Notes: generated from the letters alone by a model not told the origin. A stretch of 47,904 nucleotides of DNA from Pokkaliibacter plantistimulans (GCF_003194385.1 NZ_LAPT01000087.1:1-47904); one strand, 5' to 3'; shown: positions 1 through 9,702, numbered from the stretch's first letter. Translations and numbers: made by a program.

Positions 1-89
1 GAGGAGCTGGTGGATAACCGCCGCTCAGGGCGCTACCCATGAAAGCTGGTTTATGCCCAGTCAGAACGGATGGATATTCGGGAGCGGAT

Positions 90-235
90 TAGCAGGCTGT
101 TGAAAAACGTTATCGAGGCCGCCGAGACAAGGAAAAAACAGGCGAAAAAGCGGAGTTTAGTGAACTAAATGAGCATTTTGAGCCTGTTTTTGACGCGGTA
201 TTCGGCAACGCAGATAGATTTTCAACGACCTGTTA
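90..235. repeat. MITE-like element with terminal inverted repeats
   Basis: A 146-bp segment has imperfect terminal inverted repeats: the left end tagcaggctgttgaaaa (90-106) matches the reverse complement of the right end (219-235) at 14 of 17 positions. It has no coding capacity of its own. The inside has self-complementary stretches around 160-190. Such short non-coding elements with transposon-like ends are usually moved by a transposase encoded elsewhere. I see no clear target duplication. Bases 1-89 before it hold no gene I can support; the in-frame stop at 40-42 could be the end of a gene that starts outside the window. Confidence 0.5.
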
Positions 236-282
236 GAGAGCAAGCAACGGAGTGTAATACCCTCCCGCAACCACCAACCTGA

Positions 283-303
283 GCACTCCCAGAACAGGAG
301 TGC
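283..303 (+). promoter_or_regulatory. Hairpin covering the ribosome binding site of the dioxygenase gene
   Basis: A perfect 7-bp stem (gcactcc at 283-289, ggagtgc at 297-303, 7-base loop) includes the GGAG that would serve as the ribosome binding site for the ATG at 310. If it forms in the mRNA it would lower initiation. Whether this is regulation or chance is not decidable from the sequence. Confidence 0.3.
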
Positions 304-309
304 CTGCCG

Positions 310-1053
310 ATGCCCCTTCAGCTTGCCATGCCCGTGGATGAGGCTATCTCCACCGTCTCGCCGCTGACCCGTTATGACTGGCCCGCGCTGTTACAGCAGC
401 TGGATGAGCGCGGCTTTGCCGTCTTCCCCGGCATACTGGATCACTTCAGCTGCGATGCTCTCGCTACCCTTTACCCCCATGAGACCGCCTTTCGCAGTCA
501 GGTGATCATGGCCCGTCACGGTTTTGGTCAGGGCGAATACCGCTACTTCAGCTATCCGCTGCCCGCCATCGTCCAGCAGTTGCGGCAACAGCTGTACCCC
601 CTGCTGGTGCCGCTGGCCAATCACTGGGCAACACGGTTGCGCCTGCCTCAGCACTTTCCAGCCGAGCATCAGCATTTTATTACGCAGTGTCATCAGGCGG
701 GACAATGCCGCCCTACCCCTCTGTTGCTGCGCTATGGTCAGGGTGACTACAACTGCCTGCATCAGGACTTATATGGCGAGCAGGTTTTCCCGCTGCAACT
801 GGCGGTATTGCTGTCTGAGCCCGAGGAGGATTTTCAGGGGGGCGAATTCGTGCTGACCGAGCAGCGTCCACGGATGCAGTCGCGGGCACAGGTCGTCAGG
901 CTTAATAAAAGTGATGGGGTGGTGTTCGCGGTCAGTGCCCGCCCGGTGAAAGGCAGCAGAGGTGACTATCGCGTGCTACAGCGCCACGGTGTCAGTGAGG
1001 TGACCGCTGGCCGGCGTTTCACACTGGGCATCATCTTTCACGATGCAGCGTAA
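310..1053 (+). CDS. 2-oxoglutarate/Fe(II)-dependent oxygenase (COG3826-type)
   Basis: The protein has 247 residues, the usual size for this family. It shows the iron-binding facial triad of a double-stranded beta-helix dioxygenase: H151-x-D153 in CLHQDLYGE and the distal H226 in LQRHGVSE, followed by R236 in GRRFTLGIIF, which is in the place of the arginine that holds 2-oxoglutarate. Family members oxidise a substrate using O2 and 2-oxoglutarate and act in the cytoplasm; the substrate of this branch is not established. The start ATG has an AGGAG 9 bases upstream, partly inside a small hairpin. It stands alone between a repeat element and the convergent aroA, with a shared hairpin terminator at 1084-1105. 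Confidence 0.85.
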   Translation: MPLQLAMPVDEAISTVSPLTRYDWPALLQQLDERGFAVFPGILDHFSCDALATLYPHETAFRSQVIMARHGFGQGEYRYFSYPLPAIVQQLRQQLYPLLVPLANHWATRLRLPQHFPAEHQHFITQCHQAGQCRPTPLLLRYGQGDYNCLHQDLYGEQVFPLQLAVLLSEPEEDFQGGEFVLTEQRPRMQSRAQVVRLNKSDGVVFAVSARPVKGSRGDYRVLQRHGVSEVTAGRRFTLGIIFHDAA

Positions 1054-1083
1054 CGCCAGCAAACGTATTGTCAGAAGACAAAG

Positions 1084-1105
1084 CGGCCACCTGTTCGGGT
1101 GGCCG
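1084..1105. terminator. Hairpin terminator between convergent dioxygenase gene and aroA
   Basis: A perfect 8-bp GC-rich stem (cggccacc / ggtggccg, 6-base loop) lies 30 bp after the stop of the dioxygenase gene and 28 bp after the end of aroA on the other strand. The flanking T tracts are short on both sides, so it may work in both directions but weakly. Confidence 0.6.
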
Positions 1106-1132
1106 TTGAGTTAATCAATCAGGGAATGGCCC

Positions 1133-2422
1133 TCAGTTGACGATGCGTTTGAACTCGTCAAAGAAGGTGGGGAAGGTCTTTGAGGTACAGCCCGGATCAT
1201 TGATGGTGATCGGCGCGGTACCGAAAGAGGCCAAGGCAAAACACATGGCCATGCGGTGATCGTTGTAGGTATCAATGGCGGCAGACTGCAGCGCCTTCGG
1301 CGGCACGATACGGATAAAGTCGTGACCTTCTTCCACTTCTGCACCGACCTTGCGCAGCTCGGTGGCCATGGCAAACAGACGATCAGTCTCTTTCACGCGC
1401 CAGTTGTAGATATTGCGGATGCAGGTTTCGCCATCGGCAAACAGTGCAGTCGTGGCGATGGTCATGGCCGCATCGGGGATGTGGTTGAGATCCACGTCTA
1501 CCCCTTGCAGCTGACCATTGCCGCTGACTTCAATCCAGGTCTCGCTGTAAGTGACGGTCGCGCCCATCAGCTCCAGCACCTCGGCAAAACGGGCATCGCC
1601 CTGCACACTGGCGGTGCCGGTGCCATGCACACGTACCGGACCCTGACCAATGGCGCCAGCGGCCAGGAAATACGAGGCGGATGAGGCATCCCCTTCCACC
1701 ATGATCGAACCGGGGCTGGTGTAACGCTGACCTTGCCGGATCACGAAGGTATTAGCGTCCGGCTGCTCGACCGTCACGCCAAAGCGCTGCATGACATCCA
1801 GCGTGATATCAATATAGGGGCGAGACACCAGCTCACCTTCCACCCGCACCGTCAGGGTGTCTTTGGCCAGCGGGGCTGCCATCAGGATGGCCGTGAGGAA
1901 CTGGCTGGAGATATTGCCGCGAATACTCACTTCGCCGCCGTTCAGGCCCCTGGCATGGATCGCCAGTGGCGGGTAATTGGGGTTTTCCAGATAGTCGATG
2001 TTGGCACCGGCCTGACGCAGGCAGTCCACCAGATCACCGATGGGGCGCTCCTTCATGCGCGGCTCACCGGTCAGCACAAACTCGCCCTGCCCCAGACACA
2101 ATGCCGCCGCCAGTGGACGCATGGCCGTGCCTGCGTTGCCAAGATACAACTCCTGAGGAGAGGCACTGCTGATAGCGCCTGCATTACCGTGCATCCAGCA
2201 CTGAGTACGATCTTCTGACAGACGATAGCTCACGCCCAGTTGCTTGAGTGCGGTCAGCATGTGACGGATGTCGTCACTGTCGAGCAGATTGGTGATGTGA
2301 GTTTCACCTTCAGCCAGAGCAGCCAGCAGCAGAATGCGGTTGGACAGACTTTTTGATCCGGGCAAGGTGACCTCACCGCGGGCAGTCTTCACAGGAGATA
2401 GCGTCAGAGAGTTCATGCTCAT
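1133..2422 (-). CDS. aroA: 3-phosphoshikimate 1-carboxyvinyltransferase (EPSP synthase, class I)
   Basis: This enzyme transfers the enolpyruvyl group of phosphoenolpyruvate to shikimate-3-phosphate, the sixth step of the shikimate pathway to chorismate and the aromatic amino acids; it acts in the cytoplasm. The 427-429 residues match the family length. Clear signatures are [10 protein letters not shown] near the N-terminus, [11 protein letters not shown] near residue 96 with the Gly and Met/Arg context of class I (glyphosate-sensitive) enzymes, [19 protein letters not shown], and the C-terminal [16 protein letters not shown]. Alignment to the E. coli start (MESLTLQP) favours the internal ATG at 2416 over 2422. 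Upstream, after 80 bp, lies the TDT transporter gene in the same direction. In many pseudomonads aroA is fused or placed with tyrA/hisC; this free-standing gene is different. Confidence 0.97.
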   Translation of the reverse strand: MSMNSLTLSPVKTARGEVTLPGSKSLSNRILLLAALAEGETHITNLLDSDDIRHMLTALKQLGVSYRLSEDRTQCWMHGNAGAISSASPQELYLGNAGTAMRPLAAALCLGQGEFVLTGEPRMKERPIGDLVDCLRQAGANIDYLENPNYPPLAIHARGLNGGEVSIRGNISSQFLTAILMAAPLAKDTLTVRVEGELVSRPYIDITLDVMQRFGVTVEQPDANTFVIRQGQRYTSPGSIMVEGDASSASYFLAAGAIGQGPVRVHGTGTASVQGDARFAEVLELMGATVTYSETWIEVSGNGQLQGVDVDLNHIPDAAMTIATTALFADGETCIRNIYNWRVKETDRLFAMATELRKVGAEVEEGHDFIRIVPPKALQSAAIDTYNDHRMAMCFALASFGTAPITINDPGCTSKTFPTFFDEFKRIVN

Positions 2423-2502
2423 CAGGCTCTTATAATGCGTTAACGAAAGGGCATCATTCTATGTGCCGATGGCCTCAATGTCACACGACAAGCCGACTGA
2501 TT

Positions 2503-3468
2503 TCAGGCCGTCACCAGCGGCCGTGCAGGCAGCAGATAATGCAGCGCATAACGCAGCATCACATAACCCACCGCCAGTGTTGCCATCAGCAGTTCACCAC
2601 TGGCCAGCAGCCTGATCTGCGCGACATAGTCCTGACTGAATGGCCACTGATGCAGCAGCGCCGCTACCTTGTATTGCGCCGTGGCACTGATGACCAGCGG
2701 AAAAGTAAAGGCTGCATAGCCGGGGCTGAACGGTAGCCGTAACAGGCGGAAGAACGCCAGATAGATCAGCGCCGTCATCAGCACGGCAATACCGAACAGC
2801 AACGCCACCAGCAACAGTGAAGGCTCGGCGGTCAGGGTCAGATAGCCCGCCAGACTCAGGCTGGCCGGCGCTGCCAGAATGGCGATGGTCGGCTTGGACG
2901 CATCAGCCACTTCACCACAGAAAATCAGGCGATACAGCATCACCGGCAGCATCACCGCATAACTGCACAATCCCATCCACAACAGTGCATGAGACAGCGG
3001 CAACCAGTCTCCACCCGGCGTCGCCACTGCCGCCACGATGATCCCCACAGGTGGGACAAACCAGCTGGGCAGCAGATGCTGCACTTCAAATACCCGCAGG
3101 CGATGCCAGAGGAACGTCAGCAGGAAGATGACATGCAATGCCACTGCGGCGAGCCATAAGCCCTGCCCCAGCCACGGCATGTGCATGCCCAGCGCTTTGG
3201 ACACCACCATGGTCGCCATGGCAAAGGTCGGCACAACGCTGCCCACCACCGGATGTTTGAGGTCGGCCAGCAGCAGATGGGGGTGCATGACAAACTTGGT
3301 CAGCAGAATCAGCAGCAATACCGACGCCAGCATTGCCGATGACAGCTGTGCCAAGCCCTGCAATGGGAAGGCATTCTCCCAGCACCAGCCAAGGCTGGCG
3401 ATGCCCAGTGCCAGACCCGCCATGGGTGTTGGTGCCGCCGCAACCTGAACTCGTGTGATTTTCATCAT
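2503..3468 (-). CDS. TDT-family (TehA/SLAC1-like) transporter
   Basis: A strongly hydrophobic protein of about 321 residues with some ten membrane segments, as in the tellurite-resistance/dicarboxylate (TDT) family that includes TehA, plant SLAC1 and the yeast sulfite pump Ssu1. The opening PTPMAGLALGIASLG is typical of the family's first membrane helix, and the repeated loop-helix pattern runs to the C-terminus. It should sit in the inner membrane and pass small anions; the substrate cannot be read from the sequence. The ATG at 3468 is used here; an upstream in-frame ATG at 3480 is possible. It is divergent from a LysR regulator at 3603, a common arrangement where the regulator controls the transporter, which suggests induction by an anion such as sulfite. 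Confidence 0.85.
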   Translation of the reverse strand: MMKITRVQVAAAPTPMAGLALGIASLGWCWENAFPLQGLAQLSSAMLASVLLLILLTKFVMHPHLLLADLKHPVVGSVVPTFAMATMVVSKALGMHMPWLGQGLWLAAVALHVIFLLTFLWHRLRVFEVQHLLPSWFVPPVGIIVAAVATPGGDWLPLSHALLWMGLCSYAVMLPVMLYRLIFCGEVADASKPTIAILAAPASLSLAGYLTLTAEPSLLLVALLFGIAVLMTALIYLAFFRLLRLPFSPGYAAFTFPLVISATAQYKVAALLHQWPFSQDYVAQIRLLASGELLMATLAVGYVMLRYALHYLLPARPLVTA

Positions 3469-3480
3469 GACGCCCCACAT

Positions 3481-3602
3481 CAGTCATCTACGGCAGCGAT
3501 CATAGGTCTTGCCTTCAGCAGGGCATATCCATATGTTTTTTAGATATTGTTTAGATTTTATAAACGACTACTGATACACCGTTTAAATCAGAGTGGGCCA
3601 CC
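3481..3602. promoter_or_regulatory. Divergent control region between transporter and LysR regulator
   Basis: This 122-bp AT-rich stretch separates the two divergent genes. It contains the imperfect palindrome gtttagattttataaac at 3549-3565 and T-rich sequence at 3535-3565, the kind of place where LysR regulators bind (T-N11-A sites). No single promoter stands out. Confidence 0.4.
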
Positions 3603-4496
3603 ATGATCAAAATCACCGTCAGGCAGCTGGAAGCCTTTGCCGCCATCGCCCGTCACAGCAATCTGACCGATGCTGCCAGTGAACTGAGCCTGACCAAGGG
3701 TGCGCTGTCTCAGGCGCTGCAACAACTGGAGCAACGGCTGTCTACCCCGTTGTTTGATCGCGTGCATCCGCGCCTGAAACTCAACAGTGAAGGGCTGGCG
3801 CTGCAGCCACTGGTCGAGGAAGCCCTGAGCCGTCTCGGTGATATCGAAGCTCACTTCGACCCGGAGCATATTCACGCCGGGCAATTGCGTCTGGGCGCCA
3901 GCCAGACCATCGGCAACTACCTGCTGCCAAGGCTGATCGCTGATTGCAGCCGAGAAGGACGGCTGATCCCGGATATCCGCATCACCAATACCCACAACCT
4001 CTGCGAGCTGCTGCAGGCCTTCGAGATTGATCTGGCACTGATCGAGGGGGAAAGCCATCTGCCGGAGCTGATCACCGAAGAATGGCTGGAAGATGAAATG
4101 CTGGTGGTAGCGGCACCAGACCATCCTCTCTGCAAGCAGGATGAAATCCATGCCGAAGCGCTGGCCGGGCAGATCTGGATTCTGCGTGAAGCCCATTCCG
4201 GCAGCCGCGAACAGTTCGACCGTCAGCTGCGTCCGCTGTTTTCACATTGCGGCCAGATCGTCCAGCTCAACACACTGGAGGCCGTCATGCTCACCGTGGA
4301 ACAAGGCGTGGGCTTGAGCTTTATCTCCCATCTGGCAGCCGCTGACCGTATCCGCGAAGGCAAATTGAGAGCCCTGCCCATCACCCGGCACTTCCCGCGC
4401 AAATTAAGGCTGGTGTGGCACAGCAAAAAGTTTCATTCAGCGGCACTGAAGAGCTTTTTGCAGATGTGCAGGGGGTTTGGAGGGGGAGCGGAATAG
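3603..4496 (+). CDS. LysR-family transcriptional regulator
   Basis: The 297 residues match the usual LysR length. The N-terminal winged helix-turn-helix is clear (VRQLEAFAAIARHSNLTDAASELSLTKGALSQALQQLEQRLSTPLFDR, about residues 6-55), followed by the linker helix and the effector-binding domain beginning GQLRLGASQTIGNYLLP. It resembles the CysB/CbbR/YeiE branch. Divergent placement next to the TDT transporter suggests it controls that gene and its own expression in response to a small-molecule ligand. It converges with the helicase operon on the other strand; the 122-bp gap at 4497-4618 shows no clear terminator. Confidence 0.92.
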   Translation: MIKITVRQLEAFAAIARHSNLTDAASELSLTKGALSQALQQLEQRLSTPLFDRVHPRLKLNSEGLALQPLVEEALSRLGDIEAHFDPEHIHAGQLRLGASQTIGNYLLPRLIADCSREGRLIPDIRITNTHNLCELLQAFEIDLALIEGESHLPELITEEWLEDEMLVVAAPDHPLCKQDEIHAEALAGQIWILREAHSGSREQFDRQLRPLFSHCGQIVQLNTLEAVMLTVEQGVGLSFISHLAAADRIREGKLRALPITRHFPRKLRLVWHSKKFHSAALKSFLQMCRGFGGGAE

Positions 4497-4618
4497 GTGG
4501 CATGTGCCGGAAACAAAAGCCCGAGTGGTAAGCGGCGTGCTCAAGTCTGGCAGTGCATAGTGTTGTATTAACCAGTGCGCCTCCTTCCTTAACTAGATTA
4601 GGGGTGTTTAGACCCAAC

Positions 4619-7465
4619 TCATATGAACTCAGTACAGCTCGTCCAGCCTGCAGCAGCCCATTCCAAGTTCTCAGGTATGAGATAGCGATTACTAGTATTC
4701 GCCAGATGCTGGTGAGCCATTTCCTCAGCGGTGTTAAACAGTAGTTTGGAGGTATCAGTACTGGGGCTCTGAGTACTGTACTCAGCTGGCGCGAGTAGCC
4801 ATTGACTGGCTTTCACAGGATTCAGCTTGGCTTTCCCAAGGTTAACCTGAATGGCAACAAACTCCTGCCGCATGCGTTTACCTTGCGGGTCTTGCCAGCG
4901 CAGCATGGCGCCGAGTAGTACCCCTTCACCGAGTTCTGGAGCTTTGAGCCTTGCAGTCAAACCGCCAAAGTCGTGCTCGCAGGCCTTGCCCAGCAGGTAC
5001 TGCATCAGCTTAGAGTTGAGATCGAGCATATGGGTATCAGGTCGGTTTACAGCCAGCATACGATCCAAAGTCACATCCATACGCTGTGATGCCTTCATGG
5101 ATAGCCCCATTTCGTGCATCACCTGCTCGGACAATCGTATACGCATAAGCCGCTCTTTATGACTGCGCTCCACGATCTGGATGCCCAACTGTTCGAACAT
5201 GCCTAGGACGAAGCTGTAGAGATGCTCGACGGTGATTTCAAGCTCGTCGCGTAGCTCATTGGGGTCGCTGGTGGCGGCGTGGACAAACAGTTCTCGTTGT
5301 TTGGCGGCAGCAGTGCGTGCCTGCTTTAACGCTTCATCGATACGCTCTCGGGTACGGTCGATGCCGAGTTTTGTGGCTTGTTGCAGGATCACTTCCACAT
5401 CAATCAGCTCGGCCAACTGACCGAGGATTTCGTCTTTCAGGCCATCATTGAATTCATGCTGCTGAACCTCGGCCAGGTCAGTCACCACGCTGTCGATTCG
5501 CTCATACATCAGGTCGACGATGTTCTGATCCAAGCTGTCGGTTTGCTGGATGTTGAACACAACAACCTTCTTTTTCTGCCCGTAGCGGTACAGGCGGCCA
5601 ATGCGTTGTACGAGGCGCATCGGGTTCCAGGGCAGGTCATAGTTGACCATGACGTGGCACTTGCTCTGAAGGTTGATGCCTTCCCCTCCAGCCTCGGTCG
5701 AAATCAGAAAACGTCCTTGTTCTTCAAAGCGCTTGATGGCTTCACGCCGTTCGGCATGCTGCATGGAGCCATTGATTAACTCGACTTGGTCATTGCCATA
5801 GTGCTCTGCTAAAGCATCCCGCAGATAGTTTTGAGTAGTGCGGTATTCGGTAAAAATAAGCACTTTCTCATCGGCATTGGTTGCGTGAATTTTGCGGATG
5901 ATTTCTTCGATAAACAGCTTCAGCTTAAGGTCATTCGCCTTTAGTGCGGCGGCCTCAGCAATCAGATCTTTCAGCAGCTGCACCTCGCCCGCAAAGAACT
6001 CGCGTGCGTCGCTGGTGAACTGTTCTTCCCATTCACCCAGGTAGCGCTCATCGCTGGGCTCTTCAGCAGACGTACCGTTTACTTGATCGTCGAGTAGGCG
6101 CTGGAGGCGATTACACAGGGCCCGGTGAATGGCCGCTGCGCTGGAGGCCGCCAGTTTGCGGTAAACCGTCATGACGAACCCAATGGTGTTACCTTTACGG
6201 CCTAGCGATTCACCTGCGCTGTAGCCTTTGCGCAGATAGTCCTGAAGCGTTTTATCGAACTCTACGGACTCCAGACTGCTGGGCACCTGCAAAGCCTTGG
6301 TGATCTTACCTTGGAAGATGAAGTTCCCTTCTGCGTCCGTTACATCGGCTTTGTGGTTGCGGAATACCATGTCATGCAGGATTTCAGGTTTCAGGTTGAG
6401 CGCCATCAGCTCGGTACGGCGCTCAGGGCGCAGCAGCTCTAGCAGTGCGACGAATTTGTCCTGCATGCCCTGGTGAGGGGTCGCGCTCAGCAACAGCATG
6501 TGCTTGGTTTGGCTGCGCAGACTTTTCGCCAGGTCATAGCGCTCAGAACTGTCCAGCTTTTGCCCGTACTGGCGGCGGCTGAGTCGATGGCCTTCGTCAA
6601 AAATCACTAGATCCCAAGGTTCTGCCTGGAGCAGGCTTTCCAGGTGACCTTCCTGCTTGAATCGATCCATGGAGCCGATGACACAGTCGTGCATCTTCCA
6701 TTGGCGGGGTTCATTGATGAAAAAATCCTCGCCATAGATCTCGAACTCTTCGAGTTTGAACTTGTGATAGAGCTCTTCCTGCCACTGCTTGGTCAGGCCA
6801 GCGGGCGTGATCAGCAGGATGCGTTTGACCAGATCTCGCTGCCGCAGTGCATGCAGCAGCATGCCGGTCTCGATGGTCTTACCTAACCCCACATCGTCTG
6901 CAATTAACCAGTTGAAGTTGCCGGATGCGAGGATGTGGTGCACCAGATGAACCTGGTGAGGCAGTGGCTCAATTTCTAGGTGGGAAAGGGCACCGGTGTT
7001 TTCATTCCATACCTTGATGGCATGGGCCAGCATGCGCAGACGCATACGCTCTGCATCGTGTGCTTCGGTTTTACTGGTGGTGACAAATCGATGTTTAACC
7101 CCTTTTACCTGACGCAGGTATTGATAGGGCAGCCAATGGCGCTCACCACACTCAGGAAAGTCAACCAATACTTGCTCGCTGCCTGCCAAGGTACGCTGCT
7201 GCATGATGACGCCCTGCCCTAGTGAGCGAACACCACTACCAGGGGTTTCGTCGACCACGTCCATGCCATTTTGAAAGCCCGAGCGCACGGCAGATGCATC
7301 GACATAGGCCAGCTTCTTCTCCGGACTGAACCAGTGAACCTGAAGCTGATCTTCGGCCTCTTTAACAATGGCCATTTTGACGATACCTCTGCGTTCATTC
7401 TGGCCGCTGGGTAGTGTTTGGCTGACCCAGCAGCCTGGAACGTGGGTAAGTCTGAGGGGCTTCAT
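4619..7465 (-). CDS. SNF2/RapA-like DEAD/DEAH helicase
   Basis: A 948-residue superfamily 2 ATPase of the SNF2/RapA class. All motor motifs are visible: motif I DDVGLGKT (190-197), motif II written DEGH (290-293) instead of DEAH, motif III LLLSATPHQGM (about 330), motif V GGEGINLQ (about 610), and motif VI QRIGRLYRYGQ (about 635). The first 160 residues and the last 250 are family-specific and helical towards the C-terminus. The enzyme should move on double-stranded nucleic acid using ATP. It is the second gene of an operon: only 17 bp separate it from the upstream 739-residue gene. DrmD of DISARM and RapA are related motors, but the DISARM partners are missing and the flanking domains differ from RapA. 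The ATG at 7465 has AAGGA 8 bases upstream. Confidence 0.85.
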   Translation of the reverse strand: MKPLRLTHVPGCWVSQTLPSGQNERRGIVKMAIVKEAEDQLQVHWFSPEKKLAYVDASAVRSGFQNGMDVVDETPGSGVRSLGQGVIMQQRTLAGSEQVLVDFPECGERHWLPYQYLRQVKGVKHRFVTTSKTEAHDAERMRLRMLAHAIKVWNENTGALSHLEIEPLPHQVHLVHHILASGNFNWLIADDVGLGKTIETGMLLHALRQRDLVKRILLITPAGLTKQWQEELYHKFKLEEFEIYGEDFFINEPRQWKMHDCVIGSMDRFKQEGHLESLLQAEPWDLVIFDEGHRLSRRQYGQKLDSSERYDLAKSLRSQTKHMLLLSATPHQGMQDKFVALLELLRPERRTELMALNLKPEILHDMVFRNHKADVTDAEGNFIFQGKITKALQVPSSLESVEFDKTLQDYLRKGYSAGESLGRKGNTIGFVMTVYRKLAASSAAAIHRALCNRLQRLLDDQVNGTSAEEPSDERYLGEWEEQFTSDAREFFAGEVQLLKDLIAEAAALKANDLKLKLFIEEIIRKIHATNADEKVLIFTEYRTTQNYLRDALAEHYGNDQVELINGSMQHAERREAIKRFEEQGRFLISTEAGGEGINLQSKCHVMVNYDLPWNPMRLVQRIGRLYRYGQKKKVVVFNIQQTDSLDQNIVDLMYERIDSVVTDLAEVQQHEFNDGLKDEILGQLAELIDVEVILQQATKLGIDRTRERIDEALKQARTAAAKQRELFVHAATSDPNELRDELEITVEHLYSFVLGMFEQLGIQIVERSHKERLMRIRLSEQVMHEMGLSMKASQRMDVTLDRMLAVNRPDTHMLDLNSKLMQYLLGKACEHDFGGLTARLKAPELGEGVLLGAMLRWQDPQGKRMRQEFVAIQVNLGKAKLNPVKASQWLLAPAEYSTQSPSTDTSKLLFNTAEEMAHQHLANTSNRYLIPENLEWAAAGWTSCTEFI

Positions 7466-7482
7466 GGGCTAGTCCTTACGGC

Positions 7483-9702
7483 TCAATGCTTGGAGGGTTG
7501 GTCGATATTTTGTGTGTGTAAGGCAGAAACAAGGGGCGCTGCTGACCATTGAGGCGGTGCTTCATCAGCATCACCGTCACTGCTCTCTTCCTCAGTCTCA
7601 ATGTCGCTAGGCATTTCAGCGTTTTCAGGCTGTTTCTTCGAGCGCTTGTCGGCATTGAGCGACGGCGTTTCCTCTACTGCTGGCTTGTCACTGAAATAGC
7701 AGCTGGGCTCCTGCGGATGTTTGGTTTGAAACACGCCATAGGCCCTAAGAATTTCGGTTTTCTCACACTCCAAGGTGTCGTACAGACCTAAATCGCTGTA
7801 TTCCTCGGCAGGTAGCTCGCGAGGGTTACAGAAGTCAAAGTGCTGGTTGGCGGGTAAGCAACCTTGCAGATTGGCGAATCTGAACCATAGGTATCGAGCA
7901 AAGGCCCTAAAAGCGCGGCGTAGGGAGTTGTTCTCATACCAAGTAGCAAAGAGGCTTTCGAGGAAGACCTCAATTTCTTCCACCTGCGGTAGTGACTCAA
8001 ATGAGCGCACAATCAGCAAGGCTGTAGGCCAGGACAGTACTTGGTGAGAAAGGCGACTACTACCGGTCTTATCAAAAGCTATCCAATAAATATCGTTCTC
8101 GGCCCAGATCACCTTGATATGCGCTGCGAGGATTAACTCGTCAGGGGTGAGCCCTTTATCGATTTCTCTCTCCAAGGCAAGACGAGTTGCTCCCCAGCCG
8201 CTCATGACAAAAATCTGCTGAACCAGAGGGAGAGTGCTGATTGACCAGTTGGCTCTACCGATCAACTCGGCGGCTTTCTGTAGCGCACGGTCTTCGCGAG
8301 ATATTTTGCCTGTAAGCCAGTCTTCGGGTTCGGCAGTGGAGGCTTCCTCACCGTCGAAGATTTCATCTGGGTCAAAGGCGTATGCCGAATAGTAGTCATC
8401 CAGGTCACGGAAGTCCTCGACATCATTCTGGTTGCCGTCTTCCTGCTCTGTCTCAAGCTCGTAAATCGATAAATCCTGTGAATCATGATCGAAATCGATG
8501 GGGTCTTCAGGATCCTCATTGCCCAAACTCCACTGAGATGAAGTCGGGATGTTTAGTTCTAGATCAGTCAGCGCAAGGTCTTCAGCATCCTCGTCCTCAT
8601 CATTCTCGTCAGATATTTGATCGCCAGGTTGGGGCTCAGACGCAGGAAACTCCGGGGTTGGCGATGTCGCTGCTGAATCGTCTAGCTTTGATAGCGATTC
8701 AGCAAAACTCGATGACTCTTCAACCTCCAAATCTGTTGATTGGACAGAGATTAGTGAGCGCCCTGATTTGTTTAAAATCTTGACCTTGGCTAACCCTTCT
8801 TCAGCTTCTGTATCCTTCCGTGGATGCGCAAGTTTGAGAATGCTTTTCGTGGGCTGCTGGGCGTTCTCATCCTCAGTCGGATGCTCATCGGAGGAGTCGT
8901 CTGTAGCAGCTGGAACCGCAGCAGTTGCGTCATCAGCTTCGGGCTCATCAAGAAATGATGAGGCTTCAGATGGAGTTGATTCTGATTGGCCCTCCCACCA
9001 GCCGTCAGTTTTCAAAGAGGGGTATTTAGAAGCCGTGTTCTGAATAAAGGTTAACGAATCATCGACGGTCGCGGTCAACGCCTTGTTCGTTGGAGCTGAT
9101 GGGCCTTCCAGGGTCGTCAGATGCTCGGCTGCGTCATTGAGGAATGCCAGGTCATTGTATGTTGGGAGGTCGTCTGTCGACTCTTCAGGCTCAATCTCGA
9201 CAAAGGCCTGCTGCTGGCGTTTCAAAAGGAGAGCACGCTGCTTGGCCTTTGCCCCATCTATGGGGCGGCGTTGTAGCATGTACACACGACTGAGCAGATT
9301 CAGGAAGTCAGGTTCTTCAACCGTTTCAATGGCTTCCAGGAGAAGCGACTCGGCAGCCTGCAATTTGCCAGACGCGACCAGATCGTTGACGTCTTGGATG
9401 AGCAGTTCTTTGCTGCGTTGCTTGCTCTTGATCGAGAGCGTTTGCGGTGTGCGATGCTTTTTGAAGTGGAGAATCAGTTCAAGCCTGCGCTGTATATCAT
9501 CTGCTGACTGATGACTTTTCAGGAATTCGGTAAGGAGCGCCCTAGCAGTGGCACGCTGCCCTTGAATAATCAGCAGCGAAATGGCTTGAATTAAGCCTTC
9601 GGAAGAGTGGCCTTTCAGACACAAACGGATCTTCGTCTCTAGCTCTTTTGGATCCGATGCGGCATAACCCCACAGTTTGTCTAACAGTGCTTCCCAATCC
9701 AT
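7483..9702 (-). CDS. Large acidic protein of unknown function, partner of the SNF2 helicase
   Basis: The protein has 739 residues in three parts. Residues 1-190 are helical and repeat-like (for example QGQRATARALLTEFLKSHQ and SGKLQAAESLLLEAIETVEEPDFLNLLSRVYMLQRR), similar to TPR units. Residues about 200-480 are low-complexity, rich in Asp, Glu, Ser and Pro, and probably disordered. Residues about 485-690 form a new folded domain (DRALQKAAELIGRANWS... to ...LRAYGVFQTKHP) followed by a charged tail. I do not recognise the C-terminal domain. The gene leads the operon with the helicase (17-bp gap), so the two products probably act together, with this protein as scaffold, target sensor or DNA mimic; that is inference. 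AAGGAG precedes the ATG. Confidence 0.6.
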   Translation of the reverse strand: MDWEALLDKLWGYAASDPKELETKIRLCLKGHSSEGLIQAISLLIIQGQRATARALLTEFLKSHQSADDIQRRLELILHFKKHRTPQTLSIKSKQRSKELLIQDVNDLVASGKLQAAESLLLEAIETVEEPDFLNLLSRVYMLQRRPIDGAKAKQRALLLKRQQQAFVEIEPEESTDDLPTYNDLAFLNDAAEHLTTLEGPSAPTNKALTATVDDSLTFIQNTASKYPSLKTDGWWEGQSESTPSEASSFLDEPEADDATAAVPAATDDSSDEHPTEDENAQQPTKSILKLAHPRKDTEAEEGLAKVKILNKSGRSLISVQSTDLEVEESSSFAESLSKLDDSAATSPTPEFPASEPQPGDQISDENDEDEDAEDLALTDLELNIPTSSQWSLGNEDPEDPIDFDHDSQDLSIYELETEQEDGNQNDVEDFRDLDDYYSAYAFDPDEIFDGEEASTAEPEDWLTGKISREDRALQKAAELIGRANWSISTLPLVQQIFVMSGWGATRLALEREIDKGLTPDELILAAHIKVIWAENDIYWIAFDKTGSSRLSHQVLSWPTALLIVRSFESLPQVEEIEVFLESLFATWYENNSLRRAFRAFARYLWFRFANLQGCLPANQHFDFCNPRELPAEEYSDLGLYDTLECEKTEILRAYGVFQTKHPQEPSCYFSDKPAVEETPSLNADKRSKKQPENAEMPSDIETEEESSDGDADEAPPQWSAAPLVSALHTQNIDQPSKH

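Noticed and set aside
1-42. C-terminal end of a gene entering from the left
   Set aside because: Only 13 codons before a stop are visible and no family can be recognised, so it is not listed as a gene.
4619-7465. DrmD of a DISARM system or RapA
   Set aside because: No drmA, drmB, drmC or DISARM methylase lies nearby, and the flanking regions do not match RapA; only the motor class can be claimed.
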